Positions 1-7,800 of a DNA stretch of 8,921 nt are shown here, one piece after another (the first letter of the stretch is position 1; each line of letters opens with the position of its first letter). Both the position numbers and the translations under genes were made by a program. Origin of the DNA: an uncultured Bacillota bacterium (lineage in GTDB: Bacteria; Bacillota; Clostridia; Peptostreptococcales; Anaerovoracaceae); contig CAUHLX010000102.1 in the NCBI GenBank assembly GCA_959606705.1, positions 1 to 8,921 of the forward strand. The letters run 5' to 3'. The notes under the pieces are model-generated. The model was not told the origin of the DNA. It made no database searches and saw only the letters and a list, made by a program, of their open reading frames with translations.

Positions 1-1
1 C

Positions 2-1552
2 GCGGAAGTCACCTTATCTTTGAATACGCAGACAAGCAATTATAATCTGACGACGACGACCATTGCGGCGGTTTATAACGTGACCAGAGGACCCAGAGTG
101 CTGACGTCAATTTTCTTCAGTCAGGATCCGACAAAGCGGTATTATGACGGAGAAGCTCTGGATTCCACCGGTATGGCGGCACTGTTGACCTATGACGATG
201 GTTCCACAGAAGCTGCGGTAGCGGCCGATCTGGTTAGTAAGCTCTACGTAGGTTCGAGCAGCAGCAACGCAGTGGCGATTGCGGCGGGAACCTTGCTGGA
301 TAAGGTAAACTATGCCGGAAAGAATTTGTATGTCGTTTTGAGTGACAATAGAGGAACAACGGTTACCAGTGATGCGATTTCAATTGCATTCTTCGATCAC
401 ACGGCTACGCTGAACAGCGTCACCTCGCTGGGCGGAAGCGCGTCAGTGCTGAAAAAAGCCGGTTTCGATGGGACGAAGACCTTCACGGCAGCTGACGACA
501 TCGCAGGATTTTTCGGTTGGAACAAGAGCAATTGGAAAGACAGCAAGTACTATGAAGAGAACGTCTCCACTGCTCAGGCGATCGAGGTTAGTTCGTCAAC
601 ACAATACGCGATTTCAGCGGATACTAACCTGTATGTTATTTTGAACAGCGGTGGCGGCGGAAGCGGTCACGGCGGCGGTGGCGGTGGCGGCGGAAGCTCC
701 GCAACCGGCAGCATTTCATTAAACAAGTCCTCCATCGACGGCTTGATCGGTGAAAGCCAAACCCTGAAAGCGACACTGAACAATTTGAAAGGAACCGTAA
801 CCTGGAAATCCAGCGATGAAAAGGTAGCAACCGTGGATAAAGACGGTAAAGTAACCTTTGTCGGCACTGGCAATGCAACCATCACGGCAACGGTTACCGA
901 AAGCGGTAAGACCTATACTGCGACTACCAAGGTCACGGTCAAGACGGAGGAAATTAAGGATTCGTTGATCAATCAAGATTTCTTGGGAGCGTATGTGACC
1001 GGTTATCCTGACGGAGCTTTCCGACCGGACTCTTCCTTAACCAGAGCGGAAGCGGCGGCCATGATCTCAAAGATCCTGAAGACGCCCATCGAAGCTGGAA
1101 AGAGCTACGATTTCAGTATGTACAGCGACGTATCTGCGGATGAATGGTACGGAAACTATATCGGCTTCCTGTCCTCTAAGGGGATCATCACCGGCTATAC
1201 GGATGGAACCTTCCGTCCCAACGAGCAAGTGAGCAGAGCGGAGCTGTCCACCATGCTCTCCAAAGCGGCGGCTCTGAACGAAGACGGAGAGAACAGCGGT
1301 CTGGCCGATGTTTCCGGACATTGGGCGGAGAAATACATCAACGCAATGTCAAAGGAAAAGTACATCAGCGGCTATCCGGACGGCACCTTCCTGCCCAACA
1401 AGGCAGTTACCCGTGCGGAGACCGTTACCGTAATCAACAGCATGCTGAAGTCCGCCGAAACCTCAGGAAGCAACGTTCCGACGGATATGGACGCAAGCCA
1501 TTGGGCATATGAAGCAGTTCTGAAAGCGATGAACACGCGGATCGCGCTGTAG
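2..1552 (+). CDS. SLH-domain cell-surface protein with Ig-like domains, 5'-truncated
   Basis: The frame is open from base 2 to a TAG stop. A TTG at 20 could be read as a start, but no signal peptide follows it, so the true start and export signal probably lie upstream of the window. Counting the codon at 20 as residue 1, about 40-124 resembles a bacterial Ig-like domain (YDDGS after a GEALDSTGM-type strand). A region of unknown fold follows (130-209), then a Gly-rich linker (211-228) and a Big2-type Ig domain (about 230-310; TWKSSDEKVATVDKDGKVT). Three SLH repeats occupy about 322-490, with TRAE, SRAE and TRAE at 341, 405 and 464. These motifs bind pyruvylated secondary cell-wall polysaccharide in known SLH proteins. 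A partial fourth SLH-like stretch (SHWAYEAVLKAMN) ends the protein. Role: non-covalently wall-anchored surface protein. Ligand unknown. A terminator follows, so it is probably transcribed apart from the next gene. Confidence 0.95.
   Translation, partial: AEVTLSLNTQTSNYNLTTTTIAAVYNVTRGPRVLTSIFFSQDPTKRYYDGEALDSTGMAALLTYDDGSTEAAVAADLVSKLYVGSSSSNAVAIAAGTLLDKVNYAGKNLYVVLSDNRGTTVTSDAISIAFFDHTATLNSVTSLGGSASVLKKAGFDGTKTFTAADDIAGFFGWNKSNWKDSKYYEENVSTAQAIEVSSSTQYAISADTNLYVILNSGGGGSGHGGGGGGGGSSATGSISLNKSSIDGLIGESQTLKATLNNLKGTVTWKSSDEKVATVDKDGKVTFVGTGNATITATVTESGKTYTATTKVTVKTEEIKDSLINQDFLGAYVTGYPDGAFRPDSSLTRAEAAAMISKILKTPIEAGKSYDFSMYSDVSADEWYGNYIGFLSSKGIITGYTDGTFRPNEQVSRAELSTMLSKAAALNEDGENSGLADVSGHWAEKYINAMSKEKYISGYPDGTFLPNKAVTRAETVTVINSMLKSAETSGSNVPTDMDASHWAYEAVLKAMNTRIAL
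650..703 (+). repeat. Glycine-codon repeat encoding a flexible linker
   Basis: A GGN-rich stretch encodes two Gly runs separated by Ser-Gly-His and joins the N-terminal region to the Big2-type Ig domain. It is low-complexity DNA. The proline-rich reading frames on the opposite strand are artefacts of it. Confidence 0.85.
983..1489 (+). repeat. Three tandem SLH repeats
   Basis: Each repeat has the SLH pattern of a GY-x-DG-x-F-x-P turn followed by (T/S)RAE: GYPDGAFRP/LTRAE, GYTDGTFRP/VSRAE and GYPDGTFLP/VTRAE. Spacing between the RAE motifs is 64 and 59 residues, normal for the family. Three intact repeats are the usual trimeric wall-binding unit, so this copy looks functional. Confidence 0.95.
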
Positions 1553-1572
1553 AGTAAAGCAAAGTTAAATTG

Positions 1573-1598
1573 GGAAGGGCGGGGAAGCCCCGCCTTCC
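1573..1598 (+). other. GC-rich hairpin after gene 1
   Basis: Arms 1573-1584 and 1588-1598 pair almost perfectly with one bulged G and a 3-nt AAG loop. An A-rich run follows rather than a T tract, so on its own it is not a classic Rho-independent terminator. It may protect the 3' end of the gene 1 transcript or assist the terminator just downstream. Confidence 0.6.
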
Positions 1599-1625
1599 TA
1601 AAAAGAAATTATATGAAAACGTAAG

Positions 1626-1668
1626 GCGACAAGCCCTAAGCTGATAGAGGCTTAGGGCTTCGCTTTTA
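1626..1668 (+). terminator. Rho-independent terminator between genes 1 and 2
   Basis: An 11-bp perfect stem (1631-1641 with 1650-1660), an 8-nt loop and a following CGCTTTTATT tract. GCG at 1626-1628 can also pair with CGC at 1661-1663 across a 2-nt bulge, lengthening the stem. It lies 78 bp after the stop of gene 1 and separates that gene from the operon that begins at 1734. Confidence 0.85.
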
Positions 1669-1676
1669 TTAGACGG

Positions 1677-1703
1677 TTGAAAAACGTTAGGCGTACCTAA
1701 TAG
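1677..1703 (+). promoter_or_regulatory. Weak promoter candidate for the gene 2-3 operon
   Basis: TTGAAA at 1677-1682 resembles a -35 box and TAATAG at 1698-1703 a -10 box, but the spacer is only 15 nt. Because a terminator lies directly upstream, a promoter is expected between 1665 and 1733. This is the best sigma-A-like candidate I see, and it is not strong. Confidence 0.3.
1687..1700. promoter_or_regulatory. Perfect palindrome TTAGG-N4-CCTAA, possible operator
   Basis: Two perfect 5-bp arms flank CGTA. The site lies between the candidate -35 and -10 boxes, where a repressor would act. The half-sites resemble those of DtxR/IdeR-family metal regulators, whose operators are usually longer. 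Function is inferred from position and symmetry only. Confidence 0.3.
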
Positions 1704-1717
1704 CAAATCGAAGAGCG

Positions 1718-1725
1718 AAGTGGGG
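1718..1725 (+). promoter_or_regulatory. Ribosome binding site of gene 2
   Basis: The purine-rich AAGTGGGG, a partial match to AGGTGGGG, ends 8 nt before the ATG at 1734. It supports that start, which also opens directly on a good signal peptide. Confidence 0.55.
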
Positions 1726-1733
1726 TATGATAC

Positions 1734-4700
1734 ATGAACAAAAAACACGCAGTTATCTTTTTCATGATTCTATCGGTAATGATTACCGGTATGTTTGTGT
1801 ATGCGGCGGACGTTTTGTCGATCGATAATACTTATTTGGCGAGAGGAAATATCGGATCGGAGTATACCGATCTGTCTGGTGAGCCCATGCGCCTCTCCGC
1901 CAGCGGTGGAAGCGGCGCTGGATACACATTCAGTCTAGTCTCTGGCACTTTGCCTAAGGGACTTAATATTGACACAGATGGAACAATCCGAGGGATTCCG
2001 GAAGAGTCCGGCATTTACGGCAACCTTGTTTTCCAAGTGCGGGACTCGGACGGAGCTGTGGCATCTTCAAGAAAACTGACGATGGCGATCAATTCCAAAT
2101 ACATAGATTTTACTATTAAGGATAACAAGTTTGTTTATGACGGGAAGCCCCATTTAGCAACTGTATCCTGTTCGGATGACACGCTGAGAGAAGGCCGGGA
2201 CTATCAGGTCCTCTATAGCGGAAAAACGGAATCGCCTAAAAGCGTGGGTGGCTATTCTATTTCAATCAGGATGCTTCGTTCGGGGTATCTTGTACGAAGC
2301 GTGAATCCAAATGTTTTAAATATCACTCCTAATTATAGCTGCTCGATTCGTCTGGATTCCCAGACGGTTCCCTATGATGGCACGCCAAAAGAACTGGTTC
2401 CCACCGTATCTCCGGCAGGACTGTCTTATACGGTATCCTATCGACAAGATGGAAGCGGGGTGACGACAACACAGCCGCCAACGGATGCGGGGACCTACCA
2501 GGTGACTGCGGAGATCAGTGAAGCGGGATATTTTGCAGAACCTGTCTATGCACGTTTGAATATCGTATCTGAAACGATTGATTTTACCGTGACGGAATCA
2601 AGTGCGGTATATGATGGAACACCTCATCAGGTGGTGGTCGTTCCAAATACTTCCGTTCCTGCAAACTCCTATGATGTGACGTACGATGATCAAAAGACTG
2701 CGGATGTTGAAGAAAATGATTCATTTGTCACGAATGCAGGGGAGTACCAAATCAAAATAAGGTTCAATACACAACAGTATAAAACGGGGAAAATCTCACC
2801 TAATACCTTTGTCATAGAACCTGCTTCAGTGAATTTCACGGTTGTGGACACAGAGCCAGTATATCAGGAAGGAAAAACCTTTCGTGCGGATGTGAGCTGT
2901 GATATTTCTGAGTTTAGTAAATTTACGGTTCTCTACGAGAAGGAAGGGATCGTATATGAAAATGAAGTCACCGCGCCCGGCATCTATGGCGTTTCCGTTC
3001 GCAGTGACGATTCCAACTACCAGATCGGAAAGGTTGAGGGGAGTCAATTGACAGTAAGGATGCCTCAGACAGTTGACTTTACAATCAACGAAACGAGGCA
3101 AGAATATGATCCCAATAGAACAACCTATGGTGCGGTAATCACACCATCCATAGAGGGATTTCGGGATTTTCAAGTAATCTATCGAAAAGACGGAAGTGAT
3201 TTTGTCGGAGATATTCCCAGTTTTTTACCTGGAACATATGCGATCGACATCAATCTTACGAATGATATTCAATATGTAATAGGGAAAATAGAGGGCGAAA
3301 AGACAATTACCCTCGTCAAACGTCCCATCGATTTCACCATCACCGGCAATCGCGCCACCCAGAGTGCCGTGCAGACGGAATACGGAGCGACGGTGACCCC
3401 CTCGATTGAAGAATTCACGGATTACACGGTGTGGTATGAAGTGGTCGGAGACGGTGACGCGGGGGATATTCCGGCAGGGATCACCTTTTCGGCGGTGACG
3501 GCGCCGGGAGTCTACGCCATTCATATCGAACTGACGGAGGAAGGAAAGAAAAACAATCAAATGAGAGAAATCTCCCCGGCCGGAGCGAATTTCACTCTGG
3601 CAGAGGACACCTCGGACCCGGGGCCCGGACCAGGGCCGGGGCCGGACCCGGATACCCCTCGGTTTACGATCGCGCTGGATTATGGCAATTCTCCCTATGG
3701 CAGGATTATGGCCATGAACTGGGCCGACGAGAAAAAGGACAGCGCAAAGCAATCCTTTGCGGCGACACGTCAGTTCGCGGCGGGGGAGGTTCCCTGGGGA
3801 TATCGGTCGGAGCCGGTCTATTCTCAGGAGGCCTGGGACGGCGAGGAAGACCCGGATCTGGATGAGACGGCGGCGTTTGTCTACGGCGGCACGGACGGAT
3901 TCACGGAGCCGGGCTATACCGTGAAGGACGCCAGCGGAGCGGCGGTGAGTACCGGGGAGGTGACGGTTACCTTCAAACGGCTTGCTGCGGAGAACCAGGG
4001 AGCACAGGATGTGACCGTGGGTACGGCGGAGTGGAATACGCTGTCAGGAAGACGGATCATGCCGGGAATTTACACGGTGGAATACGAGTATCACACAGAC
4101 AGTGATGCGGGAACCACGCCGCAGGCGGTAACGGCGACCCGGACGGTGGTATTTTTGGACCGCCTGGGCGATGCCAACGGGGATGGGAACATCAACGGAA
4201 TCGATGCGGGCCTGCTGCGAAAGAATTTGGCAAACGGTTCCTGCGGCGGTAACAGTCTCCGTCAGTACAGGGTCTTTGATGCGAATCGCGACGGTTCGGT
4301 GGATGCGGAGGATGTGGCGGCAATTATGAATCGGATGAATGTGCCTCTGACCGAGTTTTATCCCTGTAAATTAGAGCCGGCCGCGGAGGCCTTCGATCTG
4401 CTGCTTCTTGAGGAGGAGCTGGCAGAGTTTATTGGTGAGGGAGAGGACGCCTTCGACGGCCCCGTCATCGAAACGGGTATCAGCGGTCCGGGGATTGAAG
4501 AGTCGAGTTCCACCGAGTCAGCCGTTGATGTTCCGGGGGCGGGGGATCCCGGTATCAGCGGTCCCGCCATCGATGCTCCCGAATGCGCCGGACCGGCGGA
4601 GGACCATTCCGAGAATCGTGGCCCGGCAGAGGAACAGAAGCCGGAAATCGTTTTGCCGGAGGAACCCGCGGGAACGGAGCCGGAGGAACCCGCGGGAACG

Positions 4701-4817
4701 GGACCGGAGGAAATCACAGGAACGGAACCGATGGGAACAGAATCGGGAACGGAAATCGGAACAGGATCGGAAACAGGACCGGAAACGAGCACGGAGGCCG
4801 GGCTGCCGGCGGAATAA
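1734..4817 (+). CDS. Secreted multidomain protein with MBG-like repeats and a dockerin-type module
   Basis: A complete 1027-residue protein. Residues 1-24 are a signal peptide (NKK n-region, hydrophobic core, V-Y-A cleavage site). About 36-120 resembles a putative Ig (He_PIG) domain, with GTLPKGLNID followed by GTIRGIPEESGIYG. Six MBG-like beta repeats follow (about 124-625), then a Pro-Gly linker (628-642). Residues 643-805 form a domain I do not recognise. A dockerin-type pair of calcium loops lies at 809-869, and an acidic Pro/Gly/Thr/Glu-rich tail at 870-1027. There is no LPxTG motif, SLH repeat or C-terminal hydrophobic segment, so the protein is either released or held through a partner, possibly by the dockerin. 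Many related EF-hand modules in Clostridia are not linked to cellulosomes, so the partner is open. GC content rises sharply near 3310. Probably co-transcribed with the next gene, which starts 18 nt after its stop. Confidence 0.95.
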   Translation: MNKKHAVIFFMILSVMITGMFVYAADVLSIDNTYLARGNIGSEYTDLSGEPMRLSASGGSGAGYTFSLVSGTLPKGLNIDTDGTIRGIPEESGIYGNLVFQVRDSDGAVASSRKLTMAINSKYIDFTIKDNKFVYDGKPHLATVSCSDDTLREGRDYQVLYSGKTESPKSVGGYSISIRMLRSGYLVRSVNPNVLNITPNYSCSIRLDSQTVPYDGTPKELVPTVSPAGLSYTVSYRQDGSGVTTTQPPTDAGTYQVTAEISEAGYFAEPVYARLNIVSETIDFTVTESSAVYDGTPHQVVVVPNTSVPANSYDVTYDDQKTADVEENDSFVTNAGEYQIKIRFNTQQYKTGKISPNTFVIEPASVNFTVVDTEPVYQEGKTFRADVSCDISEFSKFTVLYEKEGIVYENEVTAPGIYGVSVRSDDSNYQIGKVEGSQLTVRMPQTVDFTINETRQEYDPNRTTYGAVITPSIEGFRDFQVIYRKDGSDFVGDIPSFLPGTYAIDINLTNDIQYVIGKIEGEKTITLVKRPIDFTITGNRATQSAVQTEYGATVTPSIEEFTDYTVWYEVVGDGDAGDIPAGITFSAVTAPGVYAIHIELTEEGKKNNQMREISPAGANFTLAEDTSDPGPGPGPGPDPDTPRFTIALDYGNSPYGRIMAMNWADEKKDSAKQSFAATRQFAAGEVPWGYRSEPVYSQEAWDGEEDPDLDETAAFVYGGTDGFTEPGYTVKDASGAAVSTGEVTVTFKRLAAENQGAQDVTVGTAEWNTLSGRRIMPGIYTVEYEYHTDSDAGTTPQAVTATRTVVFLDRLGDANGDGNINGIDAGLLRKNLANGSCGGNSLRQYRVFDANRDGSVDAEDVAAIMNRMNVPLTEFYPCKLEPAAEAFDLLLLEEELAEFIGEGEDAFDGPVIETGISGPGIEESSSTESAVDVPGAGDPGISGPAIDAPECAGPAEDHSENRGPAEEQKPEIVLPEEPAGTEPEEPAGTGPEEITGTEPMGTESGTEIGTGSETGPETSTEAGLPAE
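2103..3608 (+). repeat. Six tandem MBG-like beta-domain repeats
   Basis: Units of about 76-95 codons begin near 2103, 2331, 2574, 2826, 3069 and 3324. Five open with an I-D-F-T-I type strand (IDFTI, IDFTV, VNFTV, VDFTI, IDFTI); unit 2 opens with CSIRL. Units 1-3 then have Y-D-G-(K/T)-P, the hallmark of MBG-type Ig-like domains. A G-x-Y-x-(I/V) strand closes each unit. Units 5 and 6 share TPSIE and GDIP. Such arrays usually form a stalk that projects a functional domain from the cell. The family assignment rests on motif resemblance alone. Confidence 0.75.
4158..4340 (+). other. Dockerin-type EF-hand module in gene 2
   Basis: Two calcium-binding loops are intact. The first is D813-A-N-G-D-G-N-I-N-G-I-D824 and the second D849-A-N-R-D-G-S-V-D-A-E-D860. 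Both have D/N/D at positions 1, 3 and 5, G at 6, N or D at 9 and D at 12. A Y-R-V-F strand precedes loop 2, and PLTEFYP follows the module, an arrangement I recall in clostridial surface proteins outside cellulosomes. The positions that set cohesin specificity (10 and 11) are G-I and A-E, not the S-T pair of the classic Clostridium thermocellum type I dockerin. Calcium binding is likely; the protein partner is unknown. Confidence 0.88.
4476..4564 (+). repeat. 14-bp direct repeat encoding G-I-S-G-P
   Basis: GGTATCAGCGGTCC occurs at 4476-4489 and again at 4551-4564, in the same reading frame 75 nt apart. Both encode ISGP followed by G-I-E or A-I-D. It is part of the repetitive acidic tail of the gene 2 product. 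Confidence 0.75.
4656..4796 (+). repeat. Minisatellite-like tandem repeat encoding a Pro/Glu/Gly/Thr tail
   Basis: Three 24-nt units (4656-4679, 4680-4703, 4704-4727) encode PEEPAGTE, PEEPAGTG and PEEITGTE. A run of roughly 12-nt units follows, built on GGAAC(A/G)G and encoding GTES, GTEI, GTGS, ETGP and ETST. All units are multiples of three, so gain or loss of copies would keep the frame. The product is an extended acidic, probably disordered tail. Confidence 0.85.
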
Positions 4818-4823
4818 GGAGGG
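4816..4823 (+). promoter_or_regulatory. Strong ribosome binding site overlapping the gene 2 stop codon
   Basis: AAGGAGGG includes the last two bases of the TAA stop at 4815-4817. It lies 9 nt before GTG 4833 and 12 nt before ATG 4836, which are consecutive in-frame codons. This spacing favours GTG slightly; codon preference favours ATG. The overlap suggests translational coupling of genes 2 and 3. Confidence 0.85.
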
Positions 4824-4835
4824 AACGGCAACGTG

Positions 4836-7800
4836 ATGAAACAGACGAGTAGGAGGGGACTGGCCTATGTGCTTTGCCTGGCAATGGCGTTCACCGGAAT
4901 TCCGGCGGCGGTTTTTGCGGTGGAAAGCGTCCATGACATGACGGACGGCACACTGACCATTGACGTGGACGGAGAATATCGGGTGAGCGGTACGGGGGCG
5001 GCAGGAGACCGGATCGTGGTGCGTGCGGGGGTGACCGCTACGGTGACGCTGGCTGACGTAGAGATCCATGGGGAAGCGGACCCCGGCATCGAGGTGGAGA
5101 ACGGGGCTCGGCTGAAGCTGTTGCTGGAGGGGGACAACCGGATAGAAAGCGGTGGAAACACCGCGGTTGCACTAAGTGGGACCGCCCAGCTGACCATCGA
5201 CGGAGGCGGAAGTCTCACTGCGCAGGTGGAAAGCTTAGGTGCCGGAATCGGCGACCTCTCCGGTACAACGGCCTCAAAGGCGAAGGTCACCATTAATGGC
5301 GGTCGGATCACCGCTGTGGGAGGCGCCTCCGCCGGCGCCGGAATCGGAGGAGTGAAACACTCCGTATCCTGTGAAGTGGTAATCAACGGTGGCACGATTT
5401 CGGCCACCGGCGGCAAAAATCGCGGAGCGGGAATCGGCATCGGATACACTGCCAAAAAAGCCGGACGAATTGCAGTAAACGGTGGGAATGTGACGGCGGT
5501 TTCCGGAGGGAAAAGCATCGCCGGAATCGGCGGTATGCTTTCGTTAGCACCGGAAAATGAGATTGTGATCGACGGAGGCTCTCTGTCCGACGGACAGGGG
5601 GGAGTGGCGGTCGTTCAGGGATCCTCTGCGGACGGGGTGAAAAATGGGCAGGGCGAGACGGTCGTTCCCGCGATCCTCTCCCTCTCAGGTGCGGCAGTGG
5701 GAGCGACTGTTTCGATGGAGCGGAGCCAGGGAGGAGTCTGGACCGCGGAAACGGACGAGGTTGGCTGTCTATATGTATTTTTAACGAAGGGAACTCATGA
5801 TCTAATCTCTTGCTTCAATGAGGAGACCCTTTACTATGCCACCGACGCGTCAATTACTGTCGGCGAAGTGGCCAACGTTCTGTTGGAGTCCTATGACGGG
5901 GCCCCCTGCTCCTGCACCACGGACACGGCGGAGCTGCTTTTTCCTGATCAGCAGGTGACGATGAACCCGGCTCAGAGCAGCGCCGTTCAAACACTGCGGG
6001 CCGTTTTCCGGCCGGCGCCGGACTGTTCCTATCCGATCCATCGGATGGAGCTGTCTTTTGCCACGGATGCGGGTTCTGACTGGGTGGAGATTGCGGGTGA
6101 CCGGATGACCGTGAAGCCTGCGGCCGCGGGGAAGCTGTTTGCCGTCACCGCATCGGCTTTTCTAACCGAGCAGAATTTTACGGTGGAGAAGTCGGCCGAT
6201 TTTACTGTGAACATGGAGGACAAAGCGGCCTTCGATCTTTCGGATGGGAACCTGATGATCAGCGAGGAACGTGTGGACGGGGAAAAAAAGACCAAAGTTA
6301 CCCAGAGCGGACAGGACTTCTACCTGCCGCTGTCCGATTCGGTGGAGATCATACAGTCCGGAAGGCAGACTGCCAACTCAATTGAAGTGGCCAAGGATCT
6401 GGAGCCCAAGACGCTGCGCGTCAGGGACCTTAACATATACAAAGAGGATACGATCATAAGCAAGGTGCCTATGACCTTTCTGTCCGATGTCACACTGGAG
6501 GTCGAGGGTGTCAACCAGCTGGAGGTGCCTTTTGAAGGGGGCGGAGTATCCGGCATTTATGCGAAGTTAAAACCGCTCACGATAACCGGCTCCGGAGTTC
6601 TCTCCATCACTACGAAATTGGCTGCTCCCATCAGCGGTGCCTCGGCGGGGGCGGCTCCGCAGGTAAATATCTGCGGGGGCACCGTTATGCTGAACGACAT
6701 GACCGAGCCGAAAAATGGGATTGATACTCAAGTGCTTTATGTAAACGGCGGTTCCCTGTTTGCGGGCCTCAATTCCGGTCTCACACCGATGCGGCAGCTG
6801 GAGGGGGAGCGTGATGCGCAGGTCTATCCGGTGACTCTGGGCGTGCCCGGTGATGCCGGGAACCGGCAAGTGAAGGTTCGAATCATCGAAGAAATTGCCG
6901 GGGGAGTGGTGGATGACCCTACCGACGACACCGATACCAAGGCCAGGTACTTTTCGGCGCAAACCAACGACGCGGGGGAACTGCGCCTCTTTTTGACGGA
7001 AGGAACCAACCGGATCAAGGTGGAGACGGCAGAGGGGGAAACGGTGTTTAAACGGCTCGTCGTGAAGGGGGCGGAACCGGAGCCTGCAAAAGTGGAGCTG
7101 GTTTGGGATCCCGAGGCGAAGATGACGGCGTTTCGTCTGCCAGCTTCCGATAACCCGGTGTTTTCCAAACCGGAGGTTTTAGAGGACGGCAGTGGCCGAT
7201 ACCGCAGTCTAGTTAAGCTGAATGTAATCGAGGGGGTGGATTTGACTCATGTGACCCCTTATATAGAAATCAGCGACGGCGCGGAATATTATCCTTCTGG
7301 TGCGGTTGATCTTTCAAACTTGGGAGGACTTCCATACCGTTTTATGGTCATCGGCGAGGGCGAACGGAACTTCGATGGCGCGCGACAGGAAATGCTCTAT
7401 GATATCAAAATTTCTCAGGAGGGGGCGGCGGATAAACCAACCAAACTCTATGCGAACAGTGGAACGATCGTTATCGGCGAAGACGGTGTGTCGATAGAAG
7501 GTCAGAGCCTGCCGGTCAATCCGCTGGGCTATGTGGTTACGGGCCGGTCCGACCGCTGCCATCTGGTTCTGCGGGGGGATCTGTCATCCGTTCCTGTGAT
7601 TCTGGAGGACTTGGAGCTTTCTCCTGTCTCCGGCAGTGCGGTACGTGTGGAAGGGACGGCGGCCATTTCCGTAGAGGGCAAGGTGGAATTGAACGGCGGA
7701 AGCGGCGGGGAAATCGGGGATGACGGGTCTCCTGCCGTGGCCCTGGTCCGCAGCAAAAACGCGGAGCTTACGATTTCCGGAAGCGGAATCTTGAATATGG

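Noticed and set aside
20..22. TTG as the true start of gene 1
   Set aside because: The frame is open upstream to the window edge, no signal peptide follows, and an SLH protein needs one.
2..650. Cohesin domain in gene 1 as partner for the gene 2 dockerin
   Set aside because: The visible N-terminal region looks Ig-like or unknown and shows no cohesin motifs. A cohesin could exist only upstream of the window.
1726..1731. TATGAT as a -10 box for gene 2
   Set aside because: It ends only 2 nt before the ATG, has no -35 at proper spacing (GCAAAT there), and would start transcription inside the coding region.
4650..4817. Sortase (LPxTG-like) anchor at the C-terminus of gene 2
   Set aside because: LPEEP is not an LPxTG motif, and no hydrophobic segment or basic tail follows it.
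4836..4919. Tat-type signal (S-R-R-G-L) in the gene 3 product
   Set aside because: The motif lacks the usual Phe/Leu-Lys continuation. The hydrophobic core and V-F-A site fit an ordinary Sec signal, and many anaerobic Clostridia lack Tat.
4358..5069. Several open frames on both strands across the gene 2 tail and the start of gene 3
   Set aside because: They overlap the two real genes, are rich in Ser/Pro or Arg/Gly, and arise from repetitive GC-rich codons. None has a convincing ribosome binding site or domain.
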